From positions 62,001 to 126,000 of the forward strand of contig NZ_QOCF01000031.1 of NCBI RefSeq assembly GCF_003318255.1: 64,000 bases of DNA. Reading direction: 5' to 3'. This stretch comes from Ruegeria sp. A3M17. GTDB lineage: Bacteria; Pseudomonadota; Alphaproteobacteria; Rhodobacterales; Rhodobacteraceae. The notes below the pieces were generated by a model that did not search any database, had not been told where the DNA came from, and was given only the letters and a program-made list of their open reading frames with translations. The translations under genes and the position numbers were made by a program. This document shows positions 27,786 through 37,392 of this stretch, in pieces (within the stretch, counting starts at the first letter, position 1; every line of letters starts with the position of its first letter).

Positions 27786-29410
27786 TTCAGCGCCCGCGCC
27801 TGATCCCTTAGTTTGAACTTTTGAATTTTCCCGGTCGAGGTTTTGGGCAAAGGTCCAAACACCACCGTCCTTGGTGCTTTGAAATGGGCCATGTTATCGC
27901 GGCAGAATGCGATGATATCCGCCTCACTCGCCTGCGCGTTTGGCTTTAGTTCGATGAACGCACAGGGCGTTTCGCCCCATTTGTCATCCGGGCGCGCAAC
28001 CACGGCGGCCTCCATCACCGCCGGGTGCTTGTAAAGGATATCCTCAACCTCGACGGATGAGATATTCTCACCCCCTGAAATGATGATATCCTTGGACCGG
28101 TCCTTAAGCGCGATGTAGCCGTCCGGATGCATCACCCCCAGATCACCCGAGGCAAACCATCCGCCACGAAACGCCTTGTCGGTGGCTTCGGCGTTCTTCA
28201 GGTAACCTTTCATGACAACGTTTCCCTGCATAAAAATCTCACCCATCGTCTCACCATCAGCAGGCACCGGTTCCAGCGTGTCCGAGTCCGCAACCATCAG
28301 CCCAGACAGAGCCGTATAGCGCACACCCTGACGGACTTTCAGCGCGGCGCGGTCTTCGGCCCCCTTGTCGTTCCACTCGTCTTTCCAGGCGCAGACAACC
28401 GACGGACCATAAGTCTCGGTCAATCCATAGACATGGGTAACCTCGACGCCCATGTTTTCCATGCTTTCGATCACCGCGGCGGGTGGCGGTGCGCCGGCGG
28501 TCATCACCTTGATCTCATGATCGAAATCCTTGAGGTGGTCGGGCGCATTGGCCAGCATGTTCAGAACGATCGGCGCGCCGCAGAAATGCGTGACTTTCTC
28601 ATCCCGGAACGCCGCATAAATCGGTTCGTCCCGCACGGCCCGCAGGCAGACGGAAACGCCCGCATTGGCGGCCATCGCCCAGGGAAAGCACCAGCCGTTG
28701 CAGTGGAACATCGGCAGGGTCCACAAATAGACCGAGTGCTTTGGCATGTTCCAGTCCAGCAGGTCCGACTGCGCGTTCAGCGCAGCGCCCCGGTGGTGAT
28801 ACACGACGCCCTTGGGATTGCCTGTTGTCCCTGAGGTATAGTTCAGCGTGATCGCGTCCCACTCATCCTTGGGAAGCGACCAGTTGAATTCAGGGTCGCC
28901 CTCGTCCAGCAAGGCGTCATAGGTCAGGCTGCCCAGCTTCTCACCACCGTCAAAGCTCGGGTCCTCGATATCGATGATCAGTACATCGTGATCCACCTGT
29001 TTCAGCGCCTCTTTGACCACGCCTGAGAACTCGGGATCGACCAGAAGGACCTTGGATTCCGCGTGATTCAGAATGAAGGCAATGATCGGTGCGTCCAATC
29101 GGGTATTGATGGCATTCAGAACAGCACCTGCCATCGGCACGCCAAAATGCGCCTCATACATTTCCGGAATGTTGGCCGCAATGATAGAAACCGTGTCGCC
29201 CGCGCTGATTCCGCGTGCGGATAATGCGCCTGCCAGCCGGCGGCAGCGGGCATAGGTTTCAGCCCATGTATAGCGGCGCGCGCCGAATACTACCGAAGGG
29301 TAATCCGGATAAATCTGCGCCGTCCGCTCGATAAAACTCAGCGGTGACAGCGGAGTATAGTTTGCCCGGCACTTGTCCAAATGACGCTCGTAGATGCTGG
29401 CTTGTGTCAT
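27782..29410 (-). CDS. acyl-CoA ligase, DmdB-like (3-methylmercaptopropionyl-CoA ligase type)
   Basis: A 542-residue AMP-forming ligase. The P-loop is TLNYTSGTTGNPKGVVYHH, the A5 motif is HVYGLTETYGP, and GDLGVMHPDGYIALKDRSKD with the C-terminal Lys in TSTGKIQKFKLR completes the set. Overall it resembles medium-chain ligases of the DmdB group, which activate methylmercaptopropionate from DMSP demethylation in roseobacters. From memory, a DmdB paralogue also lies next to taurine genes and maleylacetoacetate genes in Ruegeria pomeroyi; the substrate is not proven here. Confidence 0.78.
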   Translation of the reverse strand: MTQASIYERHLDKCRANYTPLSPLSFIERTAQIYPDYPSVVFGARRYTWAETYARCRRLAGALSARGISAGDTVSIIAANIPEMYEAHFGVPMAGAVLNAINTRLDAPIIAFILNHAESKVLLVDPEFSGVVKEALKQVDHDVLIIDIEDPSFDGGEKLGSLTYDALLDEGDPEFNWSLPKDEWDAITLNYTSGTTGNPKGVVYHHRGAALNAQSDLLDWNMPKHSVYLWTLPMFHCNGWCFPWAMAANAGVSVCLRAVRDEPIYAAFRDEKVTHFCGAPIVLNMLANAPDHLKDFDHEIKVMTAGAPPPAAVIESMENMGVEVTHVYGLTETYGPSVVCAWKDEWNDKGAEDRAALKVRQGVRYTALSGLMVADSDTLEPVPADGETMGEIFMQGNVVMKGYLKNAEATDKAFRGGWFASGDLGVMHPDGYIALKDRSKDIIISGGENISSVEVEDILYKHPAVMEAAVVARPDDKWGETPCAFIELKPNAQASEADIIAFCRDNMAHFKAPRTVVFGPLPKTSTGKIQKFKLRDQARALN

Positions 29411-29629
29411 TTACTAACCCTCCCTCGTCCATTTCGGCGAATTGAGCACAAAGTTGATCTTCTGACAAACCCGTAAAAATACGGCGCGGCCATAGACTGG
29501 AATTACGGGATGGTGCAATCTGGCCCTATCTCCGACAGAGCTTTCGCGGTGATCTGAGCCATCGAAACACAAAGCCGGGAAAGCCCATTTTTGGCAACCC
29601 GCGCCCCAGTCATTCTGAAAGGACATGTC

Positions 29630-31021
29630 ATGGACGGCACGTTCAACGAAAACGATCTCTCCCACGTGGTCGAGGCCGACCGCGCCCATATCTGGCACCA
29701 CCTGCTGCAGCATAAGCCATTGGAAACCAATGATCCAAAGATCATTGTCGAAGGCAAAGGCATGCGCGTCTGGGACCAGAACGGCAAAGAGCATCTGGAT
29801 GCTGTGTCCGGCGGCGTCTGGACGGTAAACGTTGGCTATGGCCGCGAATCGATCTGTAAGGCGGTTCACGACCAGCTGATGAAGCTGTGCTATTTCGCCA
29901 ATACCGCAGGTTCGATCCCCGGTTCGATCTTTGCTAAAATGCTGATCGAAAAAATGCCGGGCATGAGCCGGGTCTACTACACCAACTCCGGCTCTGAGGC
30001 GAACGAGAAGGTGTTCAAGATGGTTCGCCAGATCGCGCACAAGCGCTATGGCGGCAAGAAAACCAAGATCCTGTACCGTGACCGCGACTATCACGGCTCG
30101 ACGCTGGCGACCATGTCTGCAGGCGGTCAGGACGAGCGTACTGCGCAGTACGGCCCCTTCGCGCCCGATTTCGTCCGCGTTCCCCACTGCATGGAATACC
30201 GCAAGCACGAGCTGGACGGCGCGCCTGAAGAAAACTTTGGCGTCTGGGCCGCGGATCAGATCGAAGAAGTGATCCTGCGCGAAGGTCCCGAAACCGTTGG
30301 TGCCCTGTGCCTTGAGCCTGTGACCGCCGGTGGTGGCGTCATCGAAGCGCCCGAAGGGTATTGGGAACGCGTGCAGGAAATCTGCAAAAAGTACGACATC
30401 TTGCTGCATATCGACGAAGTTGTCTGCGGCGTAGGTCGCACCGGCACCTGGTTCGGTTATCAGCAGTACGGCATCAAGCCGGACTTCGTGACCATGGCCA
30501 AAGGCGTTGCCTCGGGCTATGCGGCGATTGCCGTGATGGTTACCACCGAGGAAGTCTTTGACATGTTCAAAGACGACATGTCGGACCCGATGAGCTATTT
30601 CCGCGACATCTCAACCTTTGGTGGCTGCACCGCCGGTCCAGCTGCTGCGATCGAAAACATGCGCATCATCGAAGACGAGAACCTGCTGCAGAACTGCATT
30701 GATATGGGCAACCGGATGCTGGGCAACCTGCAGGCGCTGATGGAAAAGCACGAAGTTATCGGCGACGTGCGCGGCAAGGGCCTGTTTCTGGGTGCCGAAC
30801 TGGTTTCAGACCGTGTCACCAAAGAGCCAATGGACGAGAAAAAGGTTCAGGCGGTCGTTGCCGACTGTATGGCGCAGGGCGTCATCATCGGTGCCACCAA
30901 CCGTTCGATCCCCAGCCGCAACAACACGCTGTGCTTCTCGCCTGCACTGATTGCAACCGCAGACGACATCGACCAGATCACCGACGCGGTCGACGGCGCA
31001 CTGGGTCGTGTATTCGGCTGA
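29630..31021 (+). CDS. taurine-pyruvate aminotransferase-like class III aminotransferase
   Basis: A 463-residue PLP enzyme. Cofactor-binding blocks are YYTNSGSEANEKVFKMVRQ, DRDYHGSTLATMSAGGQD and LHIDEVVCGVGRTGTW, with the Schiff-base Lys in TMAKGVASGYAAI. The N-terminus FNENDLSHVVEADRAHIWHH is what I recall of roseobacter taurine-pyruvate transaminases (Tpa), which convert taurine and pyruvate to sulfoacetaldehyde and alanine. No tauABC or xsc lies nearby in this window. The ATG at 29630 follows GAAAGGA. Confidence 0.7.
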   Translation: MDGTFNENDLSHVVEADRAHIWHHLLQHKPLETNDPKIIVEGKGMRVWDQNGKEHLDAVSGGVWTVNVGYGRESICKAVHDQLMKLCYFANTAGSIPGSIFAKMLIEKMPGMSRVYYTNSGSEANEKVFKMVRQIAHKRYGGKKTKILYRDRDYHGSTLATMSAGGQDERTAQYGPFAPDFVRVPHCMEYRKHELDGAPEENFGVWAADQIEEVILREGPETVGALCLEPVTAGGGVIEAPEGYWERVQEICKKYDILLHIDEVVCGVGRTGTWFGYQQYGIKPDFVTMAKGVASGYAAIAVMVTTEEVFDMFKDDMSDPMSYFRDISTFGGCTAGPAAAIENMRIIEDENLLQNCIDMGNRMLGNLQALMEKHEVIGDVRGKGLFLGAELVSDRVTKEPMDEKKVQAVVADCMAQGVIIGATNRSIPSRNNTLCFSPALIATADDIDQITDAVDGALGRVFG

Positions 31022-31072
31022 ACCTAACTGAATACATCTGCCAACACTCACGCAATCACGGCAGATGAACTT

Positions 31073-31103
31073 AAACCGGCGCGCCACCCGCGCCGGTTTT
31101 TTT
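31073..31103 (+). terminator. intrinsic terminator after the aminotransferase
   Basis: An 11-bp perfect stem (AAACCGGCGCG paired with CGCGCCGGTTT, loop CCACC) ending in a seven-T run. Strong Rho-independent terminator about 50 nt after the stop codon. Confidence 0.93.
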
Positions 31104-31183
31104 GTGTTTACGTATACGGGTTTGTCAAAAGCGCCAACTCAAGTACCCTGTGGCTATCACACCCCATGCAGGAGACGTGTCCA

Positions 31184-31642
31184 ATGGTACTCAAGCTCAT
31201 CCGAAGCCTCGCTGCAGTGGCCATTCTCGCGGTCGCCACCCCTTCCAGCGCTGATGAAGGCAGCGGCTTTCCGCAGATCGTCGGCACCTGGCATGGCACC
31301 TATCTGGTGGCTTTCGCCAAATCGAACCCAAACCACGGGAAGGGCCTGCTGAAAACCGAGATGGAGCTGGAGGTCACCAAACTGGACGGCAACCTGATCA
31401 CCGCCACCAATCGCTGGCGGCGCATCGGCGACAAAGACTGGATCGTTGAGGAAGCAATGGGCACCTTCAGCCTGGACGATCCCACCCGCTTTGTTCTGGC
31501 CGAGGCCGGGATTTCGGGCGAAGACGTCTCGGCGGGGATTTTCAACGGAGTCTACCTGGATGACGTGATCATGGTCACCTATGCCGGTCCGGGCACAGGC
31601 GTGGCGTTTGCGGCGCAGTTGGTGAAGAAAGAGGGCAAGTAA
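31184..31642 (+). CDS. small secreted protein of unknown function
   Basis: A 152-residue protein with a signal peptide (LIRSLAAVAILAVATPSSAD, cleaved near SSA). The mature part begins GTWHGTYLVAFAKS and is predicted mostly beta, like a small lipocalin or barrel-type periplasmic domain; I cannot name a family. An AGGAGA site lies 8 nt before the ATG at 31184; an in-frame ATG six codons upstream is rejected because it precedes that site. It is monocistronic. Confidence 0.7.
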   Translation: MVLKLIRSLAAVAILAVATPSSADEGSGFPQIVGTWHGTYLVAFAKSNPNHGKGLLKTEMELEVTKLDGNLITATNRWRRIGDKDWIVEEAMGTFSLDDPTRFVLAEAGISGEDVSAGIFNGVYLDDVIMVTYAGPGTGVAFAAQLVKKEGK

Positions 31643-31684
31643 CCCGAGAACAATCACCGGCGTGTAGCTTAGAGCAGCGTAGAG

Positions 31685-32671
31685 TTATTTTTTGCGAGTC
31701 ATCTCTAACCAGAGGCTCTGGGCATAGGACACTGCTTCGCGGACCACGGTTTCTTCATGTCCCGGCTCGATATCTTCTACGGTAACGATTGTACGCACGT
31801 CAGGAGCGACCTCGAAATGCGCTTTGCACCACGGTTTGAACAATCCTTCACGGCATCGAATACGCAGACCAGCGACTGGATTGGATTGTGTTAACAGTGG
31901 TTTGTCGATGTCTTCCTCGTTCCGGTGCTTGCGGTCGGTTCGCATCACAATTTTTAATTTGTGTTCTGACCAACACCAAACGCTTTTGGTCATATCAGGG
32001 CGTCGCTCGCACCAGCTTCTAAATTGACCACATTTGCTCTGAACCCGGCAGTCTGGACCGGGGTGCCAAACAATCAGTGCCGAGAAGTCTAAATTATCTA
32101 AACCAAAGCCATGAAAAACCTCAAATGTATTGGACTGATCAAAGCTTGCTTGGCATTTCATATCGCTTTCACCCGGCCGCACTTTGCAGCGTGTTCCTAC
32201 CGAAACGATAGGTGAAACCGGTATCGTTACTGTTTCAGAACCAAAAGTGCCGGACACATTCGTCAACTCCATTGCTGCCCTATAGGCCGCCTTACGTTTT
32301 CTTTCCTGCTCTTCCTGATTGTTTGCATTTACGCCGATAGCGACAGGCACAGCCAGAACGAGACAAACGACCACTAATTGAACAATCATTGGTAAGCGGA
32401 GGATGTTAACCAGCCCACCAACGGCCATACCCGCGGCTGCCGCTCCCAGCGGGGCAACGATAAAATATGCACCAAAGCGTTGGTAGATTTGATCGGTAAA
32501 ATCTCCGGAAGGGTATTGCGACATCGAAAAAAAAGAAATGATGCAAATGATCGCGATCAAGGCGCCTATGAGTACGAATGAAAGCGCGAGCGACAGACCT
32601 TCGGAAAAGCTTCGGAAAAAGAAGAACGCACCGACGAAAACGGCAAAGGTAAGGAAATAAACCAAAATCAT
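31685..32671 (-). CDS. uncharacterised membrane protein with cysteine-rich C-terminal domain
   Basis: A 328-residue protein. Four hydrophobic segments lie in the first 115 residues (ILVYFLTFAVFVGAFFF, LALSFVLIGALIAIICIIS, a Gly/Ala-rich one, and VQLVVVCLVLAVPVAIGV), followed by a basic helix and a soluble domain with eight cysteines (from TRCKVRPGESDMKC to FKPWCKAHFEV). Base composition is visibly more AT-rich than neighbours, a hint of transfer. I prefer the ATG at 32671; a TTG at 32707 adds 12 residues. No family recognised. Confidence 0.65.
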   Translation of the reverse strand: MILVYFLTFAVFVGAFFFFRSFSEGLSLALSFVLIGALIAIICIISFFSMSQYPSGDFTDQIYQRFGAYFIVAPLGAAAAGMAVGGLVNILRLPMIVQLVVVCLVLAVPVAIGVNANNQEEQERKRKAAYRAAMELTNVSGTFGSETVTIPVSPIVSVGTRCKVRPGESDMKCQASFDQSNTFEVFHGFGLDNLDFSALIVWHPGPDCRVQSKCGQFRSWCERRPDMTKSVWCWSEHKLKIVMRTDRKHRNEEDIDKPLLTQSNPVAGLRIRCREGLFKPWCKAHFEVAPDVRTIVTVEDIEPGHEETVVREAVSYAQSLWLEMTRKK

Positions 32672-32750
32672 AGGTATCTTGGTATCAATGGGAATCAAAA
32701 TGCACAACTAAAACGTGTGCCCTGCAACCTCTCCCTTGCTACAATAGATA

Positions 32751-32777
32751 AAGGCCGCCCCATATGGGACGGCCCTT
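32751..32777 (-). terminator. hairpin terminator downstream of rplT
   Basis: On the minus strand, AAGGGCCGTCCC and GGGGCGGCCTT pair around ATAT with one G-U or mismatch and are followed by TTAT. Located 27 nt past the rplT stop; it probably ends the rpmI-rplT transcript. Confidence 0.7.
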
Positions 32778-32803
32778 CATTCACTGTCTCTGCTAAGAGA
32801 GGA

Positions 32804-33169
<366 letters not shown>

Positions 33170-33183
33170 CTCTTAATCTCCTC

Positions 33184-33384
33184 TTATCGGTCGTAGGGCA
33201 TGTAGCCCTTGACGATCTTGGCGTCGGGGGCGGACAGGGTGGTGTTGCCACGGGCGTCGCGGATGAATTTCTTGGTCCGCTTGATCATGCCGTGACGCTT
33301 GCCGGCCTGGCCAGCAAGGACCTTACCGGTCGCAGTCACCTTAAAGCGCTTCTTGGCGCTCGACTTTGTCTTCATCTTAGGCAT
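33184..33384 (-). CDS. rpmI: 50S ribosomal protein L35
   Basis: A 66-residue protein [20 protein letters not shown] ending in [11 protein letters not shown], typical L35. The ATG at 33384 has an AAAGGAG site upstream; an in-frame start 16 codons earlier is rejected. First gene of the rpmI-rplT operon. Confidence 0.98.
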   Translation of the reverse strand: MPKMKTKSSAKKRFKVTATGKVLAGQAGKRHGMIKRTKKFIRDARGNTTLSAPDAKIVKGYMPYDR

Positions 33385-33531
33385 TTCCGTCTCCTTTCGG
33401 GGTTCGGTACTAAACGCGACTCGGCATGCCACATTGGCCGGTCACGCGATCAGAAGCGCCGTTTACGCAAGTTCCGTCATACTAGCAAGGGGGATTCGAG
33501 CAGAATCTGCGCTTTTCGCAGGCTGATCAGG

Positions 33532-33559
33532 CACCGGGGCGACAAAGGCCGCCCCGGTG
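33532..33559 (-). terminator. hairpin after the AGCS symporter gene
   Basis: Perfect 10-bp arms (CACCGGGGCG and CGCCCCGGTG) around an 8-nt loop, 8 nt beyond the symporter stop. There is no U-tract on the minus strand, so termination is uncertain; it may protect the mRNA 3' end. Confidence 0.45.
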
Positions 33560-33566
33560 GTTTGAG

Positions 33567-35117
33567 TTAATGCTCGAATTTGCGGATTTCGCCGCTCTTC
33601 AATCGTGAAGCGTAAGACGCCAGTTCTTCGCGCACCACCTTCATCAGGAAGTACAGCGCAAAGACGTTCACGACCGCCATCGCAAAGATCGCCGCATCCG
33701 AGAAGTCGATGACAGGGCCAAGATTGGCCGCCGCACCGATCACCACGAAGATGCAGAAGATGACCTTGAACACCAGCTCCTTGGCGTGGCCTTCCCCGAA
33801 CAGGTAGGTCCAGGCCTTGAGGCCATAGTAGGACCAGCTGATCATGGTCGAGAAGGCAAACAAGACCACCGCAATCGCCAGCACATATGGGAACCAGCTG
33901 AAGGCGCTGCCAAAGGCGGCAGAGGTCAGGCTGACGCCCGAGTTGCCATCAACGGTCGCAATTGCGTTGCCTGCTTCGTTCAGCATGTAATTGCCGGTTT
34001 CCGGATCGACGATCAGCTGCTGGGTGATGATGATCACCAGCGCCGTCATCGTACAGATCACAACGGTGTCGATGAACGGCTCAAGCAACGAGACGAACCC
34101 TTCGGTGATCGGCTCTTTGGTCCGCACCGCCGAGTGTGCGATGGCCGCAGAACCCACGCCCGCTTCGTTCGAGAACGCGGCACGGCGGAAACCTTGGATC
34201 AGTGCTCCGACCATTCCACCAGCGACGCCGAGGCCGGTGAAGGCACCTGCGAAGATCTGACCGAACGCCCAGCCGATTTGATCAGCATTCATGATGATGA
34301 TCACCAGCGCCGCAGCGACGTACAGAACTCCCATGAACGGCACGACCTTTTCGGTCACCCGTGCGATGGATTTCAGACCGCCCACGATGACAAGGAACAC
34401 GATGATTGCAAAAACAACTCCTGTGATCCAACCGGGATAGTCTCCGGTAATGCCCGCGATCTGCGCATGCGCCTGATTGGCTTGGAACATATTGCCCCCG
34501 CCGAGCGCGCCCAGAATACAGAAGATCGAGAACAGGACGGCCAGAATCTTGCCTCCAGGCAGGCCCAGCTCGTCAAAACCCTTGGACATATAGTACATCG
34601 GGCCACCGGAAACGGTGCCATCCTCGTATTCGTTGCGGTATTTCACGCCTAACGTACATTCGGTGAATTTCGACGCCATGCCCAGAAGGCCCGCGACAAT
34701 CATCCAGAAGGTGGCACCCGGTCCGCCGATACCGACGGCAACCGCTACACCGGCGATGTTGCCTAGGCCAACCGTACCCGACAGCGCCGTGGCCAGAGCC
34801 TGAAAGTGGCTGACCTCACCCGCGTCATTGGGGTCGGAGTAGTCGCCTTTGACAAGGCTGATCGCATGGCCAAAGAACCTGAGCTGCACAAAGGCAAAGT
34901 ACAGCGTGAAAACAGTCGCCGCGACGACCAACCAACCCACGATCCACGGGAAACTGGTTCCCGGGAACGGTGCAAAGATAAAGCTGACAAATGGCCCGGT
35001 GAAATCGGCAAATGCCTGATTGATCTTGTCGTCCAGCCCGGGCGTCTCTTGCGCCATTGCAGGTGCGGCGATCAAGGCGGCGATTACAGCCAGCCAGAGA
35101 TGTTTCAACATAGTCAT
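33567..35117 (-). CDS. sodium:alanine/glycine symporter (AGCS family)
   Basis: A 516-residue membrane protein with an N-terminal signal-like leader (LWLAVIAALIAAPAMAQE), then the AGCS core: ATALSGTVGLGNIAGVAVAV, GGPMYYMSKGF, and RRAAFSNEAGVGSAAIAHSA. It imports alanine or glycine with sodium. The ATG at 35117 is chosen because a GGGAGG site precedes it by 7 nt; ATG 35123 would be too close. It lies 15 nt after the UspA gene and is probably co-transcribed. Confidence 0.93.
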   Translation of the reverse strand: MTMLKHLWLAVIAALIAAPAMAQETPGLDDKINQAFADFTGPFVSFIFAPFPGTSFPWIVGWLVVAATVFTLYFAFVQLRFFGHAISLVKGDYSDPNDAGEVSHFQALATALSGTVGLGNIAGVAVAVGIGGPGATFWMIVAGLLGMASKFTECTLGVKYRNEYEDGTVSGGPMYYMSKGFDELGLPGGKILAVLFSIFCILGALGGGNMFQANQAHAQIAGITGDYPGWITGVVFAIIVFLVIVGGLKSIARVTEKVVPFMGVLYVAAALVIIIMNADQIGWAFGQIFAGAFTGLGVAGGMVGALIQGFRRAAFSNEAGVGSAAIAHSAVRTKEPITEGFVSLLEPFIDTVVICTMTALVIIITQQLIVDPETGNYMLNEAGNAIATVDGNSGVSLTSAAFGSAFSWFPYVLAIAVVLFAFSTMISWSYYGLKAWTYLFGEGHAKELVFKVIFCIFVVIGAAANLGPVIDFSDAAIFAMAVVNVFALYFLMKVVREELASYASRLKSGEIRKFEH

Positions 35118-35131
35118 TCTCATCCCTCCCG

Positions 35132-35569
35132 TCAGTTCACAACAGTGACTGGCACATCGGCGTGCATGACCAGATTTTGGGTCGAGCTGCCAAACAAGCG
35201 TTTCTTGAAACCATCGGCCGAGGCGCGCCCGACGATGATCTGCGAGCCGCCATTTTCAACGGTAATCGCGTTCAGGGTTTCGGCCACGTCGCCATGACGC
35301 ACGATGCCCTGCACTGTGTAACCATCTGCGGTCAGAGCCTCGACAGCCGGGGTAACAATCCGGTTCGTCGCAAGTTCGATTTCTTCTTCACGCCGCTTGT
35401 GCCGCAACGCGTTTTCCTCAGGGGTCTGAAAAGTAAATGGGGACCATTCGATGACATAAACAACCAGCAATTCGCACGTGCCAATTCGGCCAGCCAGATC
35501 TTTGGCAAAGACGATGGCGCGTTCTCCGGTTTCTGTCCCGTCCAGTCCAATGACAATTTTCGTTGTCAT
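35132..35569 (-). CDS. universal stress protein, UspA family
   Basis: A 145-residue single Usp domain: KIVIGLDGTETGERAIVFA at the N-terminus and the ATP-binding G-rich stretch near VGRASADGFKKRLFGSS at the C-terminus, so it is probably the nucleotide-binding type. A GGAGGA site lies upstream of the ATG. It is placed immediately before the AGCS symporter, an arrangement that suggests regulation or assembly of the transporter. Confidence 0.92.
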   Translation of the reverse strand: MTTKIVIGLDGTETGERAIVFAKDLAGRIGTCELLVVYVIEWSPFTFQTPEENALRHKRREEEIELATNRIVTPAVEALTADGYTVQGIVRHGDVAETLNAITVENGGSQIIVGRASADGFKKRLFGSSTQNLVMHADVPVTVVN

Positions 35570-35728
35570 AACGTTCCTCCAATAATTTTGGTTATGCCGG
35601 GACCCGTGCCCCCGGCAGGGCAGCCGGAACCTGGAACTTATTAAGTGGACCGCCCATGCGCCCGAGTATCCCGGAAAAACCCCAAAAAACAGAGAGTTAT
35701 CTTATGGGAGCAACCAATAATTCGCTAT

Positions 35729-35742
35729 ACAATTGAAATTGT
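35729..35742. promoter_or_regulatory. palindrome, candidate operator of the UspA-symporter operon
   Basis: ACAATT-GA-AATTGT is a perfect 6-bp inverted repeat in the AT-rich region upstream of the UspA gene, about 160 bp before its start. Candidate binding site for a regulator; nothing further is visible. Confidence 0.35.
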
Positions 35743-35753
35743 TGTTATTTTTT

Positions 35754-35770
35754 CGCCTAAAATTTAGGCG
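35754..35770. promoter_or_regulatory. perfect inverted repeat near the pyruvate kinase 3' end
   Basis: CGCCTAAA, one central base, TTTAGGCG: 8-bp perfect arms preceded by a T-rich tract on the plus strand. No U-tract follows in the direction of pyruvate kinase transcription, so an operator or RNA-end element is more likely than a terminator. Confidence 0.35.
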
Positions 35771-35814
35771 TATCGGTTTGATACTATATTTCACCGGGCC
35801 CGGCATTGCTGTAA

Positions 35815-37260
35815 TCAGCCGGGATCGGTGTTATAGATCAGCCGTTCATCACAGGGTGCGATGCGCAAAATATTGGTCGTTCCCGGGACGTTGAAAGGCA
35901 CACCGGCAGTCACTACGATCTGATCGGCTTCGGATGCGAACCCACCGGCACGGGCCGCACGGGCCGCATTGACGACGGCACCTTTGAACCGTTCAAGCTC
36001 GGGCGTCATCACGCAATGACAACCCCAGCTCAGACACAGACGCCGCGCGGTTCCGGTGGCAGGCGTCATTGCGATGATCGGAACGCCGGGACGTTCGCGG
36101 GCGGTCAGCAGCGCGGTGGTGCCGCTTTGGGTAAAACAGCAAATCGCTTTGATATCTGTTTTTTCGGCAATCTCGCGCGCGGCGGCAACGATACCATCGG
36201 CAATAGTGGTCCCCTTTGCCGTCCGGGACGCCGCTATGATCTGCGTATAGGTCGGGTCCGCTTCGACCTCGATGGCGACCTTGTTCATGGTTTGCACAGC
36301 CTCGATCGGGTACGTACCAGCAGCCGATTCCGCGCTGAGCATGATCGCATCCGTGCCTTCGTAGATTGCTGTCGCCACATCCGAGACCTCGGCCCGGGTT
36401 GGCATCGGGCTTTCGATCATGCTTTCCAGCATCTGGGTGGCCACGATAACAGGCTTAGCCGCCCCACGGCATTTGCGCACCAGTCGTTTCTGGATCGGGG
36501 GCACGGCTGACACCGGAAGCTCGACACCCAGATCGCCGCGCGCGACCATGATCCCGTCTGAGGCATCCAGAATGTCGTCGAATGCCTCGACCGCTGCAGG
36601 CTTTTCGATTTTGGACAGGATGGACGCACGCCCATCAGCCAGCGCGCGGGCCTCAAACACATCCTTGGCACGCTGCACAAAGCTGAGCGCCAGCCAATCC
36701 ACGCCCAGTTGACAGACAAATTCCAGATCGTCGCGGTCTTTGGCCGACAAAGCGGCCAGCGGCAGCACCACATCAGGAACGTTCACACCTTTGCGGTTCG
36801 AGATCGTGCCGCCAACCTCAACGGTGCAATTGGCAAAATCCTGGCCACAGTCCTGCACGGTCAGACGGATTTTGCCGTCGTTGACTAGAAGCCGCGCACC
36901 CGGCTCCAACGCGGCAAAAATCTCAGGATGCGGCAGACAAACGCGGGTGATATCTCCGGGCGCAGGGTCCAAGTCCAGACGGAAGGCGGCGCCTTCTTCA
37001 AGTTCTTCTGCGTCGTTGGCGAACACCCCGACACGCAGCTTGGGTCCTTGAAGGTCGGCCAGAATTGCGATTGGCCTGTCCAGATCTTTTTCGATCTGTC
37101 GGATAATCCGGTGGCGTTCGCGGATCTCATCATGGCTGCCGTGGCTCATGTTCAGGCGGAAGACGTCTGCGCCTTCCTCGTACAGCGCGCGGATCATGTC
37201 ATAGTCATTAGACGCCGGTCCCAGCGTCGCCACGATTTTCACATTTCTCAGGCGTCGCAT
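35815..37260 (-). CDS. pyk: pyruvate kinase
   Basis: A 481-residue glycolytic enzyme making pyruvate and ATP from PEP. RNVKIVATLGPASNDYDMIR and FRLNMSHGSH form the N-terminal substrate region; SILSKIEKPAAVEAFDDIL carries the catalytic Lys and DGIMVARGDLGVELP the metal Glu/Asp region, followed by PVIVATQMLESMI. The C-terminal allosteric-type domain (about 350-480) is complete. It is monocistronic and divergent from the N-formylglutamate amidohydrolase-like gene. Confidence 0.97.
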   Translation of the reverse strand: MRRLRNVKIVATLGPASNDYDMIRALYEEGADVFRLNMSHGSHDEIRERHRIIRQIEKDLDRPIAILADLQGPKLRVGVFANDAEELEEGAAFRLDLDPAPGDITRVCLPHPEIFAALEPGARLLVNDGKIRLTVQDCGQDFANCTVEVGGTISNRKGVNVPDVVLPLAALSAKDRDDLEFVCQLGVDWLALSFVQRAKDVFEARALADGRASILSKIEKPAAVEAFDDILDASDGIMVARGDLGVELPVSAVPPIQKRLVRKCRGAAKPVIVATQMLESMIESPMPTRAEVSDVATAIYEGTDAIMLSAESAAGTYPIEAVQTMNKVAIEVEADPTYTQIIAASRTAKGTTIADGIVAAAREIAEKTDIKAICCFTQSGTTALLTARERPGVPIIAMTPATGTARRLCLSWGCHCVMTPELERFKGAVVNAARAARAGGFASEADQIVVTAGVPFNVPGTTNILRIAPCDERLIYNTDPG

Positions 37261-37392
37261 TGGTCTGGCTCTCCTAACATCTTCTCTTGATCCTGCGCAA
37301 ATGTTACCGCAAACATTGCTCAGCCTGCTTATTGCGCAATTCCCTTTTCAAAGCAACTGCCCTACACCTGCGACAAACTAGATGACAGGCTT

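Noticed and set aside
33786-34652. 288-residue plus-strand frame opposite the AGCS symporter
   Set aside because: Low-complexity His/Asp/Arg-rich translation typical of antisense reading of a membrane protein.
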